A stretch of DNA of 64,000 nucleotides from an uncultured Bifidobacterium sp. (GCF_959020145.1 NZ_CAUEQY010000003.1:62001-126000), one strand, 5' to 3'; numbered from the stretch's first letter, positions 36,670 through 45,877 are shown. A program made the numbers and translations. The notes: generated by a model from the sequence alone, not told the origin.

Positions 36670-37358
36670 GCAGCAACGAGAACAGCAACGACAGACCGAT
36701 AACAGTTGGCGTGATCGATGACGATCCGATGATCTGCCAGGCCATGCGGCTGATCCTCGAAGACTATTCCGCAGGCAGGCTCAATGTTGTTTTCACCTGC
36801 ACCGACGGAAGCCAGGCGATTGACGAAACCACCGGACATCATCCGGACGTGGCGTTGATGGATATCGCCATGCCCGGCATGGACGGCATTGAGACGACCA
36901 GGAGGCTGCGCGCACTCCCCCGTCCACCGCATGTGCTGATACTGACGTCGTTGAGTCCGAGCGGAACCGTGGAACGGGCCATTGAGGCGGGCGCAGAAGG
37001 GTTCGTCTCCAAAACCGACGCGCCAGAGGAAATCATCCGCCGCATCACCGACGTGTGCGTGGGCCTGCCCCAGTTCAATCCGGCCAGCCAGCGACAGCTC
37101 ATCAACGATCTCAATACTCAGCAGCCGCAATCGCGCCGCGATGAGGCGCGCGCCATGCTTGACGCTCTGCCCAAACGGGAGCGCGAGGCGGTGGTTCTTG
37201 CCGCCGACGGGTACACCAATGCCGAAATCGCGAAACGTATGTTCATTTCGGAACGCACCGTCAAGGCGCACATCTCATCCGCGGGAGACAGATTATGCAT
37301 GGGCCGGGTACAGATGGCGCGTTTGGTTGAACGTGCGGATCTGCCGGACCAATTATGA
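36666..37358 (+). CDS. NarL/LuxR-type response regulator
   Basis: 230 residues from GTG 36666, overlapping the kinase stop by four bases. Receiver domain: acidic cluster VGVIDDDP, phospho-acceptor Asp in VALMDIAMPGMDGIE, Thr in LILTSLSPSG, Lys in GFVSKTDAPEE. The C-terminal LuxR helix-turn-helix (about 165-225) reads LPKREREAVVLAADGYTNAE then IAKRMFISERTVKAHIS. It forms a two-component pair with the upstream kinase. The DUF262 gene begins 117 bp downstream on the same strand. Confidence 0.92.
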   Translation: MSSNENSNDRPITVGVIDDDPMICQAMRLILEDYSAGRLNVVFTCTDGSQAIDETTGHHPDVALMDIAMPGMDGIETTRRLRALPRPPHVLILTSLSPSGTVERAIEAGAEGFVSKTDAPEEIIRRITDVCVGLPQFNPASQRQLINDLNTQQPQSRRDEARAMLDALPKREREAVVLAADGYTNAEIAKRMFISERTVKAHISSAGDRLCMGRVQMARLVERADLPDQL

Positions 37359-37475
37359 GGCGAAGGATTCTACGGCAGTGGAGACTCCGTTACGTCCATG
37401 AAACGCCGGTGCACCCCCTCCCATAAACTAGAAAACAGTATGCCGCACCTGCGGTGCAAACGTTATCAATGAGGG

Positions 37476-39590
37476 ATGGCGGTCGATATGGCGATCAGCG
37501 CGACGGAAAAACCCCTGGGCAAAGTGTTCACTTCCGATTACCAACTCACCATCCCTTCGTTCCAACGCGCGTACACGTGGCAGGCGGAGAACATCGAACA
37601 GCTCGTCAACGACCTTCAGGACGCCTGCGCCGACCCGGACACGCCTTACTTCCTCGGCTCGCTCATCCTCGTCAAGGACGGCCCCACCCAATACCAGGTC
37701 ATCGACGGCCAACAGCGCCTCATCTCCCTGTCAATCATCGTCTCCGTGCTGCGCGAACTGGAAGACGACCCCGACCTCATCGACAGCCTCAACGACCTCA
37801 TTTTGGAACCAGGCGACAAACTCCGCGGCATCAAAGCCGAGCCACGACTCACCCTGCGAGAACGCGACACCGACTTCTTCCGCATGTACGTGCAGGAAGG
37901 CGATTTGGAAGGCCTGTTCGATCTGAGGGACAACGACATCGCCTCGCACGCGCAACGCAATATCGCCGTCAACACCCGCCGCACATTCGACCTGCTCGCC
38001 GCCATGGACGCCAAAGACCGCCGCCGATTCGCCTCATACCTGGTCAACGGCGTCACCCTCGTCATCGTCACCACCGACGACCTCGCCGGCGCGCACCGCA
38101 TCTTCGACGTGATGAACATGCGCGGCGTGCCACTGACCGCATCCGACGTGTTCAAAGCGAAAACCATCGCGGAAATATCCCCCGCCGCGCGTAACGCCTA
38201 CGCCACACGATGGGACGACATCATGGACCCGCTCGGCGATGACTCGCACACGCTCGAAGAGTTCTTCTCCGACCTGCACCTGATCGTCTCGCACAAGGCC
38301 GTCTGCACACAGCTGCTTGAGGAATTCCGCAAAGACGTGCTCAAACCATACGTGAAGAAACAGAACGTCATCTCCTTCATCGACGATCTGCTCGCCCCTT
38401 ATGCCAACGCGTGGCTCATCCTCAACCGTCCGACCGACGCCAACCTGCCAGACGACATCGTGGCCATGCTCGTCTCACTCGCCGACTACCAGACCACCGA
38501 CTGGAAACCCGTGGCCATGTGGGCGCTCGTCAACTCCATCCGCAACCTCGGCAGCGCCAACGCACAAGTGTTCTCCACACCCGGAAATATCGGGAACGGA
38601 ACCACGAACGCGCACGACGAACGCCTCCAATTACACGACATCGACAGACTCCACGACGTTCTCGCCGCACTCGAACGCGTCACCGGCGTCGACAGCCTCA
38701 ACCGGCAAAGCCCACTCGCCCGACGCACACGCGCCGCAAGCGCCATCCGAGACCTCAACAAAGGCCATACCCTCCAACAGATCCGCGGATTCCTCATCAC
38801 CGACGAGGACCGACGTTCCGCACTCGCGCATCTACGTGGCGAGTTGCAGACCAGTCCCGCCATGAAGAAACTTCTGCTCATCCGCGCCAACGAGCAGAAG
38901 GCCGGCTACCGCATCACCCGACCGCGCAGTCTCAAAGCGTTGCCGATCATGCCCGAACAGGTCAGCGCGAAATCCGATTTCGCCGCCTGGCCGGAGTCGG
39001 TGCGTGACCATTGGGCAAACCGCATCGGCAATTTGGTGCTTAGTCAGGCCAACGAAACCCAAGTCGCGCCACTCGCCACGTATGCGCAGCGGCGCGACCG
39101 CATGCTGTTGTCGGCAAGCTCCAGACGTTTTCCGCTGACAGCCGAACTCGCCAATATCGCCGAATGCACGCCGCAGACGCTGCAATACCGGCAGGATGAG
39201 ATGGTTCGGCTCATCGCCGACCATTGGAATATTCGTTACGATGCCGACGATACGGATTTGTCGACGTTGAACGAGGAGACGCTCAATGTGAAAGCTACGG
39301 CCTCCTCTCCCACGTCCAAACGCGTCAGCATTGCCCAAGTGCTGGAAGCCGGGCTGCTTATCGCCGGAGAGACCTTGGTATGGGAGCGTCCCCGCAAGGG
39401 CGAACGTTGGGTAGCGACCGTCACTTCCGAAGGCAAGCTGCGCATGGATGACGGCAGGGAGTATGCCACGCCTACTGCCGCGGCGCGTGCCGTTGGCGGC
39501 TCATCAGCGGGTCTTACCGTGTGGAAACGCACGTCGAATGGCCAGAAACTGAGTGACGTTTGGAAGGCGTATCGTCTGCGCAAGCACTGA
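37476..39590 (+). CDS. DUF262 protein with degenerate DUF1524-like region and RAMA-like C-terminus
   Basis: 704 residues. The N-terminal DUF262 (ParB/Srx fold, GmrS-like) has SFQRAYTWQ (28-36) and DGQQRL (77-82). The middle is helical. Near 488-535 the sequence follows the DUF1524 nuclease pattern (LPIMPEQ, then WANRIGNLVLSQANET), but the usual HILPQ histidine is replaced by proline. Residues 615-704 resemble a RAMA domain: SIAQVLEAGLLIAGETLVWE, VTSEGKLRMDDGREYATPTA, a domain linked to modified-DNA recognition. DUF262/DUF1524 proteins include GmrSD type IV restriction enzymes, so a defence or modified-DNA role is inferred. Start may be 37488. The first two thirds use far more C-ending codons than the last third. 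Confidence 0.8.
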   Translation: MAVDMAISATEKPLGKVFTSDYQLTIPSFQRAYTWQAENIEQLVNDLQDACADPDTPYFLGSLILVKDGPTQYQVIDGQQRLISLSIIVSVLRELEDDPDLIDSLNDLILEPGDKLRGIKAEPRLTLRERDTDFFRMYVQEGDLEGLFDLRDNDIASHAQRNIAVNTRRTFDLLAAMDAKDRRRFASYLVNGVTLVIVTTDDLAGAHRIFDVMNMRGVPLTASDVFKAKTIAEISPAARNAYATRWDDIMDPLGDDSHTLEEFFSDLHLIVSHKAVCTQLLEEFRKDVLKPYVKKQNVISFIDDLLAPYANAWLILNRPTDANLPDDIVAMLVSLADYQTTDWKPVAMWALVNSIRNLGSANAQVFSTPGNIGNGTTNAHDERLQLHDIDRLHDVLAALERVTGVDSLNRQSPLARRTRAASAIRDLNKGHTLQQIRGFLITDEDRRSALAHLRGELQTSPAMKKLLLIRANEQKAGYRITRPRSLKALPIMPEQVSAKSDFAAWPESVRDHWANRIGNLVLSQANETQVAPLATYAQRRDRMLLSASSRRFPLTAELANIAECTPQTLQYRQDEMVRLIADHWNIRYDADDTDLSTLNEETLNVKATASSPTSKRVSIAQVLEAGLLIAGETLVWERPRKGERWVATVTSEGKLRMDDGREYATPTAAARAVGGSSAGLTVWKRTSNGQKLSDVWKAYRLRKH

Positions 39591-39653
39591 GGACGCCGAA
39601 CGACCAGATGGTCAGTCTCAACCAGCCGGATTCAATCAACCGGATTCAGCCGG

Positions 39654-40358
39654 TCAATGCCAGGCCAGCCATTCGACGGCGAGTTTGGTGCGATTGGAGA
39701 TGTTGGTTTTGGCAAGTATGTCGCTGATGCGGTTGCGGACCGTGCCTTCGCTGAGAAACAGCCGTGACGCGATCTCACGATTGTCCAATCCCTCGGCCAC
39801 AAGTTCCAGCACGTCCAATTCGCGTTCGGTAAGGCCGGCGAAACGTTCGGATGGTCCGCTGGAATCGGGGTTCCGAGATCCTTGAACTGCCTGCGCATCA
39901 TCATGCGACACAACGCGATCGACTGATGAGGATTCGTCTGATGTCGTGGATTGCGGACTGACCCGCAGCTTGCTCAACACTTCGGCGCCCATGACCACTT
40001 GTCCGGCCATGACGGCTTGCACCGCGGGTATGACGGACGAAACGTCCTGTTTGATCAAGTAGCCTTTCGTGCCTATTTCCAACGCTTTGGCGATGTATGA
40101 CTCGTCGGCGAATGTGGTGAGGATAAGGATTCGCGCGTTCGGATGCGCGTCAAGAATCGCCTCCGACGCTTGCAATCCGTCCATTCCCGGCATCTGCACG
40201 TCGACCAGCAACACATCGGGGGCATCCATCTCATATTGGGTCACCGCATCCGTGCCGGTGTTGGCGGTCCATGCCACATCGGCGGTGCCGGTGGCTTCGA
40301 GAATCGTGGATAATGACGAGCAGACGATTGGATCATCGTCTGCGATCGCGACATGCAT
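39654..40358 (-). CDS. NarL/LuxR-type response regulator
   Basis: 234 residues from ATG 40358, with AAGGAG seven bases upstream. Receiver: VAIADDDPIV, Asp in VLLVDVQMPGMDGLQ, Thr in LILTTFADES, Lys in GYLIKQDVSS. A Ser/Asp-rich linker (about 140-170) leads to the LuxR DNA-binding domain: LTERELDVLELVAEGLDNRE then IASRLFLSEGTVRNRIS. The ATG overlaps the kinase stop (TAATG). It most likely controls the divergent ABC exporter at 41788-45345. Confidence 0.92.
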   Translation of the reverse strand: MHVAIADDDPIVCSSLSTILEATGTADVAWTANTGTDAVTQYEMDAPDVLLVDVQMPGMDGLQASEAILDAHPNARILILTTFADESYIAKALEIGTKGYLIKQDVSSVIPAVQAVMAGQVVMGAEVLSKLRVSPQSTTSDESSSVDRVVSHDDAQAVQGSRNPDSSGPSERFAGLTERELDVLELVAEGLDNREIASRLFLSEGTVRNRISDILAKTNISNRTKLAVEWLAWH

Positions 40359-41482
40359 TAATGCGCTCCTTTCTCCGGTTGCGTCGTTTCCGAGCCACTC
40401 GCCGGCTTGGGGATGGATACGAACACGCGCCAACCCTCGTGATACGGCCCGCAAATCGCGGAGCCTCCCAACGCACGAGCCCGTTCCTCAATGTCCGAAA
40501 TGCCGATGCCTGTGGAATCGTTCGGTCGAATGAACTGCATGGCGACGGCTTCAGCAGACGATCTTCTCACGGTTCCATCATCCTGCACGCACAGCTGCCA
40601 CAATGCGGGGAAATCGCGCAGGGTGATTGAAACGTTCCTTGCCTGACTGTGTTTGACCGTATTGTTCAACGCCTCGCGAATCGCAGTGGCGAAGCAGCGG
40701 GACACGGCCGCCGGCGCTGAATCGATGCCGTTGACCAGCCTCACCCGCAAGGGGCCGGCGCCGTCCATGCCGTGCGCGGCCGTCTCAATCTGCGAAGCGA
40801 AATCCGTACCTTCGTCTTTCAAATCATGCACGGCTTTGCGCACCAAAGTCATAGCCTCGCTCACCGTGTCATGAATTTCACAGAAACGTTGGGCCGATTG
40901 TTCCTGTCCGGCAACCTGGGCCACCACGTGCGCCGCCTCGGTCTGCATGATGGCTCGGGTCAGCATGTGGCCGACATTGTCATGGATCTCACGTGCGATG
41001 CGTGTGCGTTCGGCAAGCGTCGCCGTGCGTACGGCCAACGCACGATCCTCGTCGTTTTCGGCGATCTGCGAGCGCAGGCGGCGAATCTGGTCGCGGCGGG
41101 AATCCTGCAATCGCCGCACTTCGCGGGCGAGGTTCGCGCAGCGCGCGCAAAGCAGGCCGGCAGCGAATCCCAGAACCGTTTGGAGCACCATCAATATGAC
41201 GATGGACAAGTCGGAGGGAACGTGCGAGTCAATCGAACGGAAAATCACTATCGTCATGGGAAGAAGCCACAGCCATCGCGGCACCAACGCTTGCAAGAAG
41301 CGGCTGCCATCGACACCAGCGGACGATGATGCCGCGTTGAATGCTGCGATGGGAAGCATCAGATACCACGCCGGCACCAGGCATGCGCCGCAGTCAAGCA
41401 TGACAATCAACGCCATCGCAAGCCACGAACCCGACGCGTATTCCCCACCGCGGCACAACACACCGCCACAAGCGCGCCGCAC
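40358..41482 (-). CDS. Sensor histidine kinase (HisKA_3), N-terminus frameshifted
   Basis: The open frame gives 374 residues from a GTG at 41482. Several membrane helices are followed by a coiled coil and HisKA_3 with ERTIRAREIHDNVGHML-like sequence (phospho-acceptor His in AREIHDNVGHML), then ATPase boxes AIREALNNTVKHSQ and STGIGISDIEERARALGG. A natural-looking N-terminus with a GGAGG site and two membrane segments lies in another frame (41571-41407). Adding one base to the C4 tract at 41443-41446 joins the two. So the gene is either a recent frameshift mutant with an intact kinase core, or a sequencing error. Confidence 0.8.
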   Translation of the reverse strand: MRRACGGVLCRGGEYASGSWLAMALIVMLDCGACLVPAWYLMLPIAAFNAASSSAGVDGSRFLQALVPRWLWLLPMTIVIFRSIDSHVPSDLSIVILMVLQTVLGFAAGLLCARCANLAREVRRLQDSRRDQIRRLRSQIAENDEDRALAVRTATLAERTRIAREIHDNVGHMLTRAIMQTEAAHVVAQVAGQEQSAQRFCEIHDTVSEAMTLVRKAVHDLKDEGTDFASQIETAAHGMDGAGPLRVRLVNGIDSAPAAVSRCFATAIREALNNTVKHSQARNVSITLRDFPALWQLCVQDDGTVRRSSAEAVAMQFIRPNDSTGIGISDIEERARALGGSAICGPYHEGWRVFVSIPKPASGSETTQPEKGAH

Positions 41483-41571
41483 ATCAGGTCAAGGCCGACA
41501 TCTCCGGATGCGTATACGCCCATGATCATGCCCATGGCCAGGAACACGGCTTGGAACAACAACCGTTTCAT
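41407..41571 (-). other. Detached N-terminal piece of the kinase gene
   Basis: ATG 41571 is preceded by GGAGGC and encodes MKRLLFQAVFLAMGMIMGVY, a typical first membrane helix, then ALVAVCCAAVG, before running into a stop 54 codons on. With one more base at 41443-41446 it would continue as GEYASGSWLAMALIVML into the kinase frame. Confidence 0.65.
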
Positions 41572-41665
41572 GCCGCCTCCCGTCCGCCGATTCGTGTCTG
41601 ATTGGTTCGCTTGCTTCCAGAGTAATGCACATGGCGCATGGCACAGCCGGCGGCATCAACGAAGG

Positions 41666-41677
41666 TGACATTTGTCA
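41666..41677. promoter_or_regulatory. Palindrome between the two-component and ABC genes
   Basis: TGACATTTGTCA is a perfect palindrome, and GTGACATC recurs 21 bases on (41687-41694). It lies in the 216-bp divergent region between the kinase and the ABC transporter genes, a likely place for the response regulator to bind. Confidence 0.4.
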
Positions 41678-41787
41678 TGTTCGAAAGTGACATCATTCCG
41701 GCAATTGTGACTACGCGCACCATGTCGGGGGCATCCGGCGGCACGACAATGGAATCAAAGGCATGGAGCACGAGAAAGGAGCTCGTC

Positions 41788-42774
41788 ATGGGTGGACGCA
41801 TGAATGACGCTGCCGATGCGGTCAGCGCGGTCAAGGTCTCGAAACTGGTGAAACGTTACGGAGACATGCTGGCGCTCGACTATTTCGATCTCGACGTGCA
41901 TCAGGGGGAAATCTTCGGCCTGCTGGGGCCTAACGGCTCAGGCAAGACCACGGCGATCAACTGCATACTTGCGTTGCTCACGTTCGATGAGGGCACTGTG
42001 CGCGTGTTCGGCGAGCCGATCAGCCCTACCAGCTATGCGTTGAAGCGGCGTATCGGCATTGTGCCGCAGAACGTGGCCGTGTTCAACGAATTGACCGTTG
42101 AGGAGAACATCGATTATTTCTGCTCGCTGTATGTTTCCGACAAGGCAAAACGTCGCATGCTCGTGGACGAGGCGTTGGATTTCGTAGGATTGCGCGATTA
42201 CCGTACCTATCGTCCGGCGAAACTGTCCGGCGGTCTGCTGCGTCGTCTTAATATCGCCTGCGGCATCGCCCACAAGCCGGATCTGATCTTTTTCGACGAG
42301 CCGACCGTGGCCGTCGATCCACAAAGCCGCAATGCGATTCTCGAAGGTATCCAACGACTTAACCGCGAAGGCGCGACGGTGATCTACACCAGCCATTACA
42401 TGGAGGAGGTCGAGCAGATCTGCGACCGCATCCTCATCATGGATCATGGCCGGCATCTGGCTCTTGGCACCGCGGAGGAACTTAAGGCGATGATCAGCAC
42501 CGGCGAACGCATCAGCATCGAAACCGATGATCTGGGAGGGCGCTCAGATTCGGCCGATACGACGCTTGCGCGATTGCGCGCATTGCCGTTCGTGACCAAC
42601 GCCGACTATGACGGCCATGAGCTGACGGTGAACTGCCGCCAGGGCGATCACAATCTCATCGACGTACTGCAGCTGTTGGAGCACGAGGGCACGAATATCG
42701 GGCATCTCTCCAGTCGCCAGCCGACGCTCAATGATGTGTTCCTGGAACTGACCGGCACCGCGTTACGCGACTGA
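41788..42774 (+). CDS. ABC transporter ATP-binding protein (ABC-2 exporter type)
   Basis: 328 residues from ATG 41788 with AAAGGAG eight bases upstream. Nucleotide-binding features in order: LLGPNGSGKTTAINCIL (Walker A), GIVPQNVAVF (Q loop), KLSGGLLRRLNIACG (signature), LIFFDEPTVAVDPQS (Walker B and D loop) and YTSHYMEEVEQIC (H switch). The C-terminal 90 residues are the extra domain of NatA/drug-exporter types. Together with the two permeases downstream it forms an exporter for a lipid, peptide or drug, probably controlled by the divergent two-component system. Confidence 0.93.
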   Translation: MGGRMNDAADAVSAVKVSKLVKRYGDMLALDYFDLDVHQGEIFGLLGPNGSGKTTAINCILALLTFDEGTVRVFGEPISPTSYALKRRIGIVPQNVAVFNELTVEENIDYFCSLYVSDKAKRRMLVDEALDFVGLRDYRTYRPAKLSGGLLRRLNIACGIAHKPDLIFFDEPTVAVDPQSRNAILEGIQRLNREGATVIYTSHYMEEVEQICDRILIMDHGRHLALGTAEELKAMISTGERISIETDDLGGRSDSADTTLARLRALPFVTNADYDGHELTVNCRQGDHNLIDVLQLLEHEGTNIGHLSSRQPTLNDVFLELTGTALRD

Positions 42775-42818
42775 CTTGGCTTGCAAGGCTTGTGGCAAAT
42801 CGAAAGGCATGTGACATC

Positions 42819-44069
42819 ATGTGGCAGACGTTACTGATCAATCTCAAACTGCATTTGCGGGAGAAAACGCAACTGTTCTGGCTGTTCGCCTTCCCCATCA
42901 TCCTGGCCACCATGTTCAACGGCATGTTCGGCAACATCGCGGAAAGTTTCGAGCTGCACACGCTTGACGTGGCCGTGGTCGAGGATAACGCGTGGAAGAC
43001 GTCCTATGGGGCGCAGACGCTGATCGAAGGCATTTCATCCGAATCGTCTGCATTATCGGACAATCACGTGAAAGTGAGTGCCGATGGCAAGAATGGAACG
43101 GGACTCATCAACACGACCAAGGTGGAATCGATTGCGCAGGCGGAACAGCTGCTGGCCGACGGCACCGCGCAAGGCATGCTGCGAATCGATGACGGCAGAT
43201 TGCGATTCTCCGTCTCACAGTCGACGCAATCGTCCGCGTCCGATGTGATGGCGTCGAGCAGCGGCTTGGATATTTCGCTGACGGTGCTGGGCAACATCGT
43301 GGACCTGTACAACCGCAACACCGATGTGGTGGTGGACATTGCGAAGCACAACCCCGAAGCTCTGATGAATGGCAAGGTGACCGGCAGCATCGGTTCGGCG
43401 AATGGCTATACAAAGGAAATCCAGCTGACGAATTTTAAACCGAGCGGTACGGCACGATATTACTATGCACTGCTGGGATTGGCCGCGTTGATGGCCATGA
43501 GCTTCGCCATCAACGTAGTGACGATGACGCAGGCGAATCTTTCGGCTTTGGGTGTCCGCCGTTCCGTTTCGCCGCTTCCGAAATCGCAGCAACTGCTGGC
43601 TGGATTCCTGTCCAGTTGGCTGTGTTCGTTCCTGAGTCTGACCGTGGCCATGCTGTATATCCGGTTCGTCTGTCATATTTCGTTGGGCGGACGTGAATGG
43701 GCTGGTGTGGGAGCATGTCTCATGGCTTCGTTCGCGGCGAGCGCATTCGGCACGTTGCTTGGCGCGCTGCCGAAGATTCCAACCGGCGCCAAGCAGGGGC
43801 TGTGCACGGCGATCGCCTGCACGTTGTCATTGTTCTCCGGACTGTACGGTTCGTTCGCCATGCAGTTGAGCGACTTGATCGCCCAGCGCACACCGGTGCT
43901 GAGTCTGCTCAATCCGGCGCAGCAGATCACGAACCTGTTCTACGACATCCTCTATTACGACAATTTCAAACCGTTCTTCACCACCGCCGGCATCCTTGCC
44001 GCGATGAGCCTGGTCTGCCTTGCTGCGGCGACCGTTCTGTTGAGGAGGCAACGCTATGAATACCTGTAA
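42819..44069 (+). CDS. ABC-2 type permease
   Basis: About 416 residues from ATG 42819; an in-frame GTG at 42792 is possible. One N-terminal membrane helix (LFWLFAFPIILATMFNGMFG), a large outer region of about 180 residues, then five helices (YYYALLGLAALMAMSFAINVV onward). Between them is LGVRRSVSPLPKSQQLLAGF, the cytoplasmic coupling segment of the ABC2_membrane_3 family. Overlaps the next permease by 14 bases. Confidence 0.87.
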   Translation: MWQTLLINLKLHLREKTQLFWLFAFPIILATMFNGMFGNIAESFELHTLDVAVVEDNAWKTSYGAQTLIEGISSESSALSDNHVKVSADGKNGTGLINTTKVESIAQAEQLLADGTAQGMLRIDDGRLRFSVSQSTQSSASDVMASSSGLDISLTVLGNIVDLYNRNTDVVVDIAKHNPEALMNGKVTGSIGSANGYTKEIQLTNFKPSGTARYYYALLGLAALMAMSFAINVVTMTQANLSALGVRRSVSPLPKSQQLLAGFLSSWLCSFLSLTVAMLYIRFVCHISLGGREWAGVGACLMASFAASAFGTLLGALPKIPTGAKQGLCTAIACTLSLFSGLYGSFAMQLSDLIAQRTPVLSLLNPAQQITNLFYDILYYDNFKPFFTTAGILAAMSLVCLAAATVLLRRQRYEYL

Positions 44070-45345
44070 GACGGCGCTGAGAATTCTCAAATCGCGCAAG
44101 ATGTACCTGGTCATCTATTTGGGGTTCATCGGCATCATGATGTTCGCCATCAGCTGGCAGATCATGCGTGGCTCGATGACGGGTGGCGATGAGGTGTTCC
44201 ATCCCGATACGGCACGTGTGGCGGTGATCGACCGTGATGGCGATGCCGATGGTATTTCATCCGCGCTGCGTTCCTATCTTGCGTTGGATGGCGAGATGGT
44301 GGACCTTGCCGACGATTCCGAGGCGTTGCAGCAGGCCGTCGCTTCGAACTATGTCGATTTGATCGCAATTGTGCCGCACGGCTTCGCTTCGGATTATCAG
44401 AAATATCTGGATGGTTCGTCAAATGACCAACCGACTGTCGAAACCGTTGTCAGCTACACTTCCGGAGCAGGCTCCCTTTCGCAGCTGGAAGTCAACGAAT
44501 TCCTGTCATTGACACGCACCGCGTACTTGGGTCAAGCCGGGAAGCAACAGTCGATGGAAACGGCCATGCGGACGGCGTTGGATACCGCGAAAGCAGATGC
44601 CAAGACGTCGAAAATAGCGGTGGTGCAATCGCCATCCGCAGATACTGATAATACCAAGCCGGCGGCATCCGCATTCGCCGGCACCATCAAAACGGGACTC
44701 TATCCGTTGCTGCTGGTCATGCCGATCTGCACGTTCCTGGTGATTGGCACCTTCAATGACAGTGAGATTCGTCGCCGCCTGTATTCGTCGCCGACGCGTC
44801 TGGTGTCGTTGCAGATGCAGGAGATGCTCACCTGCGCCACCTTCGGCTTGGTGGTGTGCGTGGGTTACACGGCGGCGACATTGGTCTTGATGGTGGCCGC
44901 AGGAGTGCCGTTCGACGGGATTACATCCACGAATGTGGCTTTGACGTTCGTGTCGCTGCTGGCGTACACGTTGATGGCAATCGCCTGCGGTTTCCTTCTG
45001 GGGTCGGTTGGTTTCTCGGAAATGGCGGTCAATGCGTTCGCCAACGTATTCGGTCTGCTGTGCATGTTCACGTCGGGTATGGCATTCCCCATCGATATGA
45101 TGCCCGAACCGATGATCATGATCGGCAAGCTGCTGCCGGGATGGTGGCTGTGCGTGTCCATCGACAACGTGTTCGGGCTTGGCACGGCGGCCGCAACCGG
45201 TGTGGATTATGGTTCTTGGGCATCGTCGGTCGGCTTGGTGGCATTGTTTGCAGTGGCGTTCATCTGCCTTGGTCTGGCATTGGGGCGTATCCGTCGCACA
45301 CGCCCGTCCTTGGCCTCCCCCACCACCACGCAGTTGGCCAAGTAA
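44056..45345 (+). CDS. ABC-2 type permease
   Basis: 429 residues; same plan as the gene before it: first helix VIYLGFIGIMMFAISWQI, an outer domain (about 35-215) and five C-terminal helices beginning LYPLLLVMPICTFLVIGTF, with the coupling segment RRRLYSSPTRLVSLQMQEM. The two permeases probably form a heterodimer with the ATPase at 41788. The operon ends at a 16-bp hairpin. Confidence 0.88.
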   Translation: MNTCKTALRILKSRKMYLVIYLGFIGIMMFAISWQIMRGSMTGGDEVFHPDTARVAVIDRDGDADGISSALRSYLALDGEMVDLADDSEALQQAVASNYVDLIAIVPHGFASDYQKYLDGSSNDQPTVETVVSYTSGAGSLSQLEVNEFLSLTRTAYLGQAGKQQSMETAMRTALDTAKADAKTSKIAVVQSPSADTDNTKPAASAFAGTIKTGLYPLLLVMPICTFLVIGTFNDSEIRRRLYSSPTRLVSLQMQEMLTCATFGLVVCVGYTAATLVLMVAAGVPFDGITSTNVALTFVSLLAYTLMAIACGFLLGSVGFSEMAVNAFANVFGLLCMFTSGMAFPIDMMPEPMIMIGKLLPGWWLCVSIDNVFGLGTAAATGVDYGSWASSVGLVALFAVAFICLGLALGRIRRTRPSLASPTTTQLAK

Positions 45346-45354
45346 ATCACCAAG

Positions 45355-45393
45355 TGTTCCGTTCCATCGGCCGAGTCCCGATGGAACGGAACA
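45355..45393 (+). terminator. Hairpin after the ABC exporter operon
   Basis: A perfect 16-bp stem (45355-45370 with 45378-45393, seven-base loop) nine bp past the last permease stop codon. No T tract follows. Confidence 0.65.
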
Positions 45394-45460
45394 TCCGCCT
45401 TTGCCGTAGGCTCTCAATCAAATCGGATGGAACCGGACGAAATCGGACTAGGCTGAAAGC

Positions 45461-45853
45461 ATGATCGACCACATTACACTTCATGTTTCGAACGCGGAAC
45501 GCAGCATCGCATTCTATACGAAAGCTCTGTCTCCGCTCGGATACATTCCAAAAGCCCATCACGAACCGACCATCGGTTTCGGCGTGGATGACGGCACGCC
45601 CCGTTCGGATTTCTACATCTCCCCGATGGACGATCCGACGCAACAGCCGATTCCCACGCATATCGCCTTCCATGCAACGAACGAACAAGCGGTACGCGAC
45701 TTTTATGAAGCCGCGATCACGGCAGGCGGAATGGATAACGGCAGACCCGGACCACGTGCCTACCATTCCGGGTATTACGCGGCCTTCGTGCTCGACCCCG
45801 ACGGCAATAACATCGAAGCTGTCACAGACTGGTCGCACACAAGCCAATCATGA
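45461..45853 (+). CDS. VOC-superfamily (glyoxalase-like) protein
   Basis: A 130-residue single-domain protein of the vicinal oxygen chelate fold: opening IDHITLHVSNAERSIAFYTK, middle THIAFHATNEQAVRDFYEAA and end YYAAFVLDPDGNNIEAV. The metal ligands of the family fit His4, His68 and Glu118. It could be a lyase, dioxygenase or antibiotic-binding protein; no substrate can be given. It stands between the exporter operon and the convergent MATE gene. Confidence 0.85.
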   Translation: MIDHITLHVSNAERSIAFYTKALSPLGYIPKAHHEPTIGFGVDDGTPRSDFYISPMDDPTQQPIPTHIAFHATNEQAVRDFYEAAITAGGMDNGRPGPRAYHSGYYAAFVLDPDGNNIEAVTDWSHTSQS

Positions 45854-45877
45854 AATCGGCCGCCGAATCGCAAAAAG

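Noticed and set aside
37454..38194. Arg/Pro/His-rich plus-strand frame inside the DUF262 gene
   Set aside because: Frame-shifted shadow of C-ending codons; composition is not protein-like.
39600..39653. CCGGATTCA repeats as a CRISPR-like array
   Set aside because: Only two or three partial copies without equal spacers.
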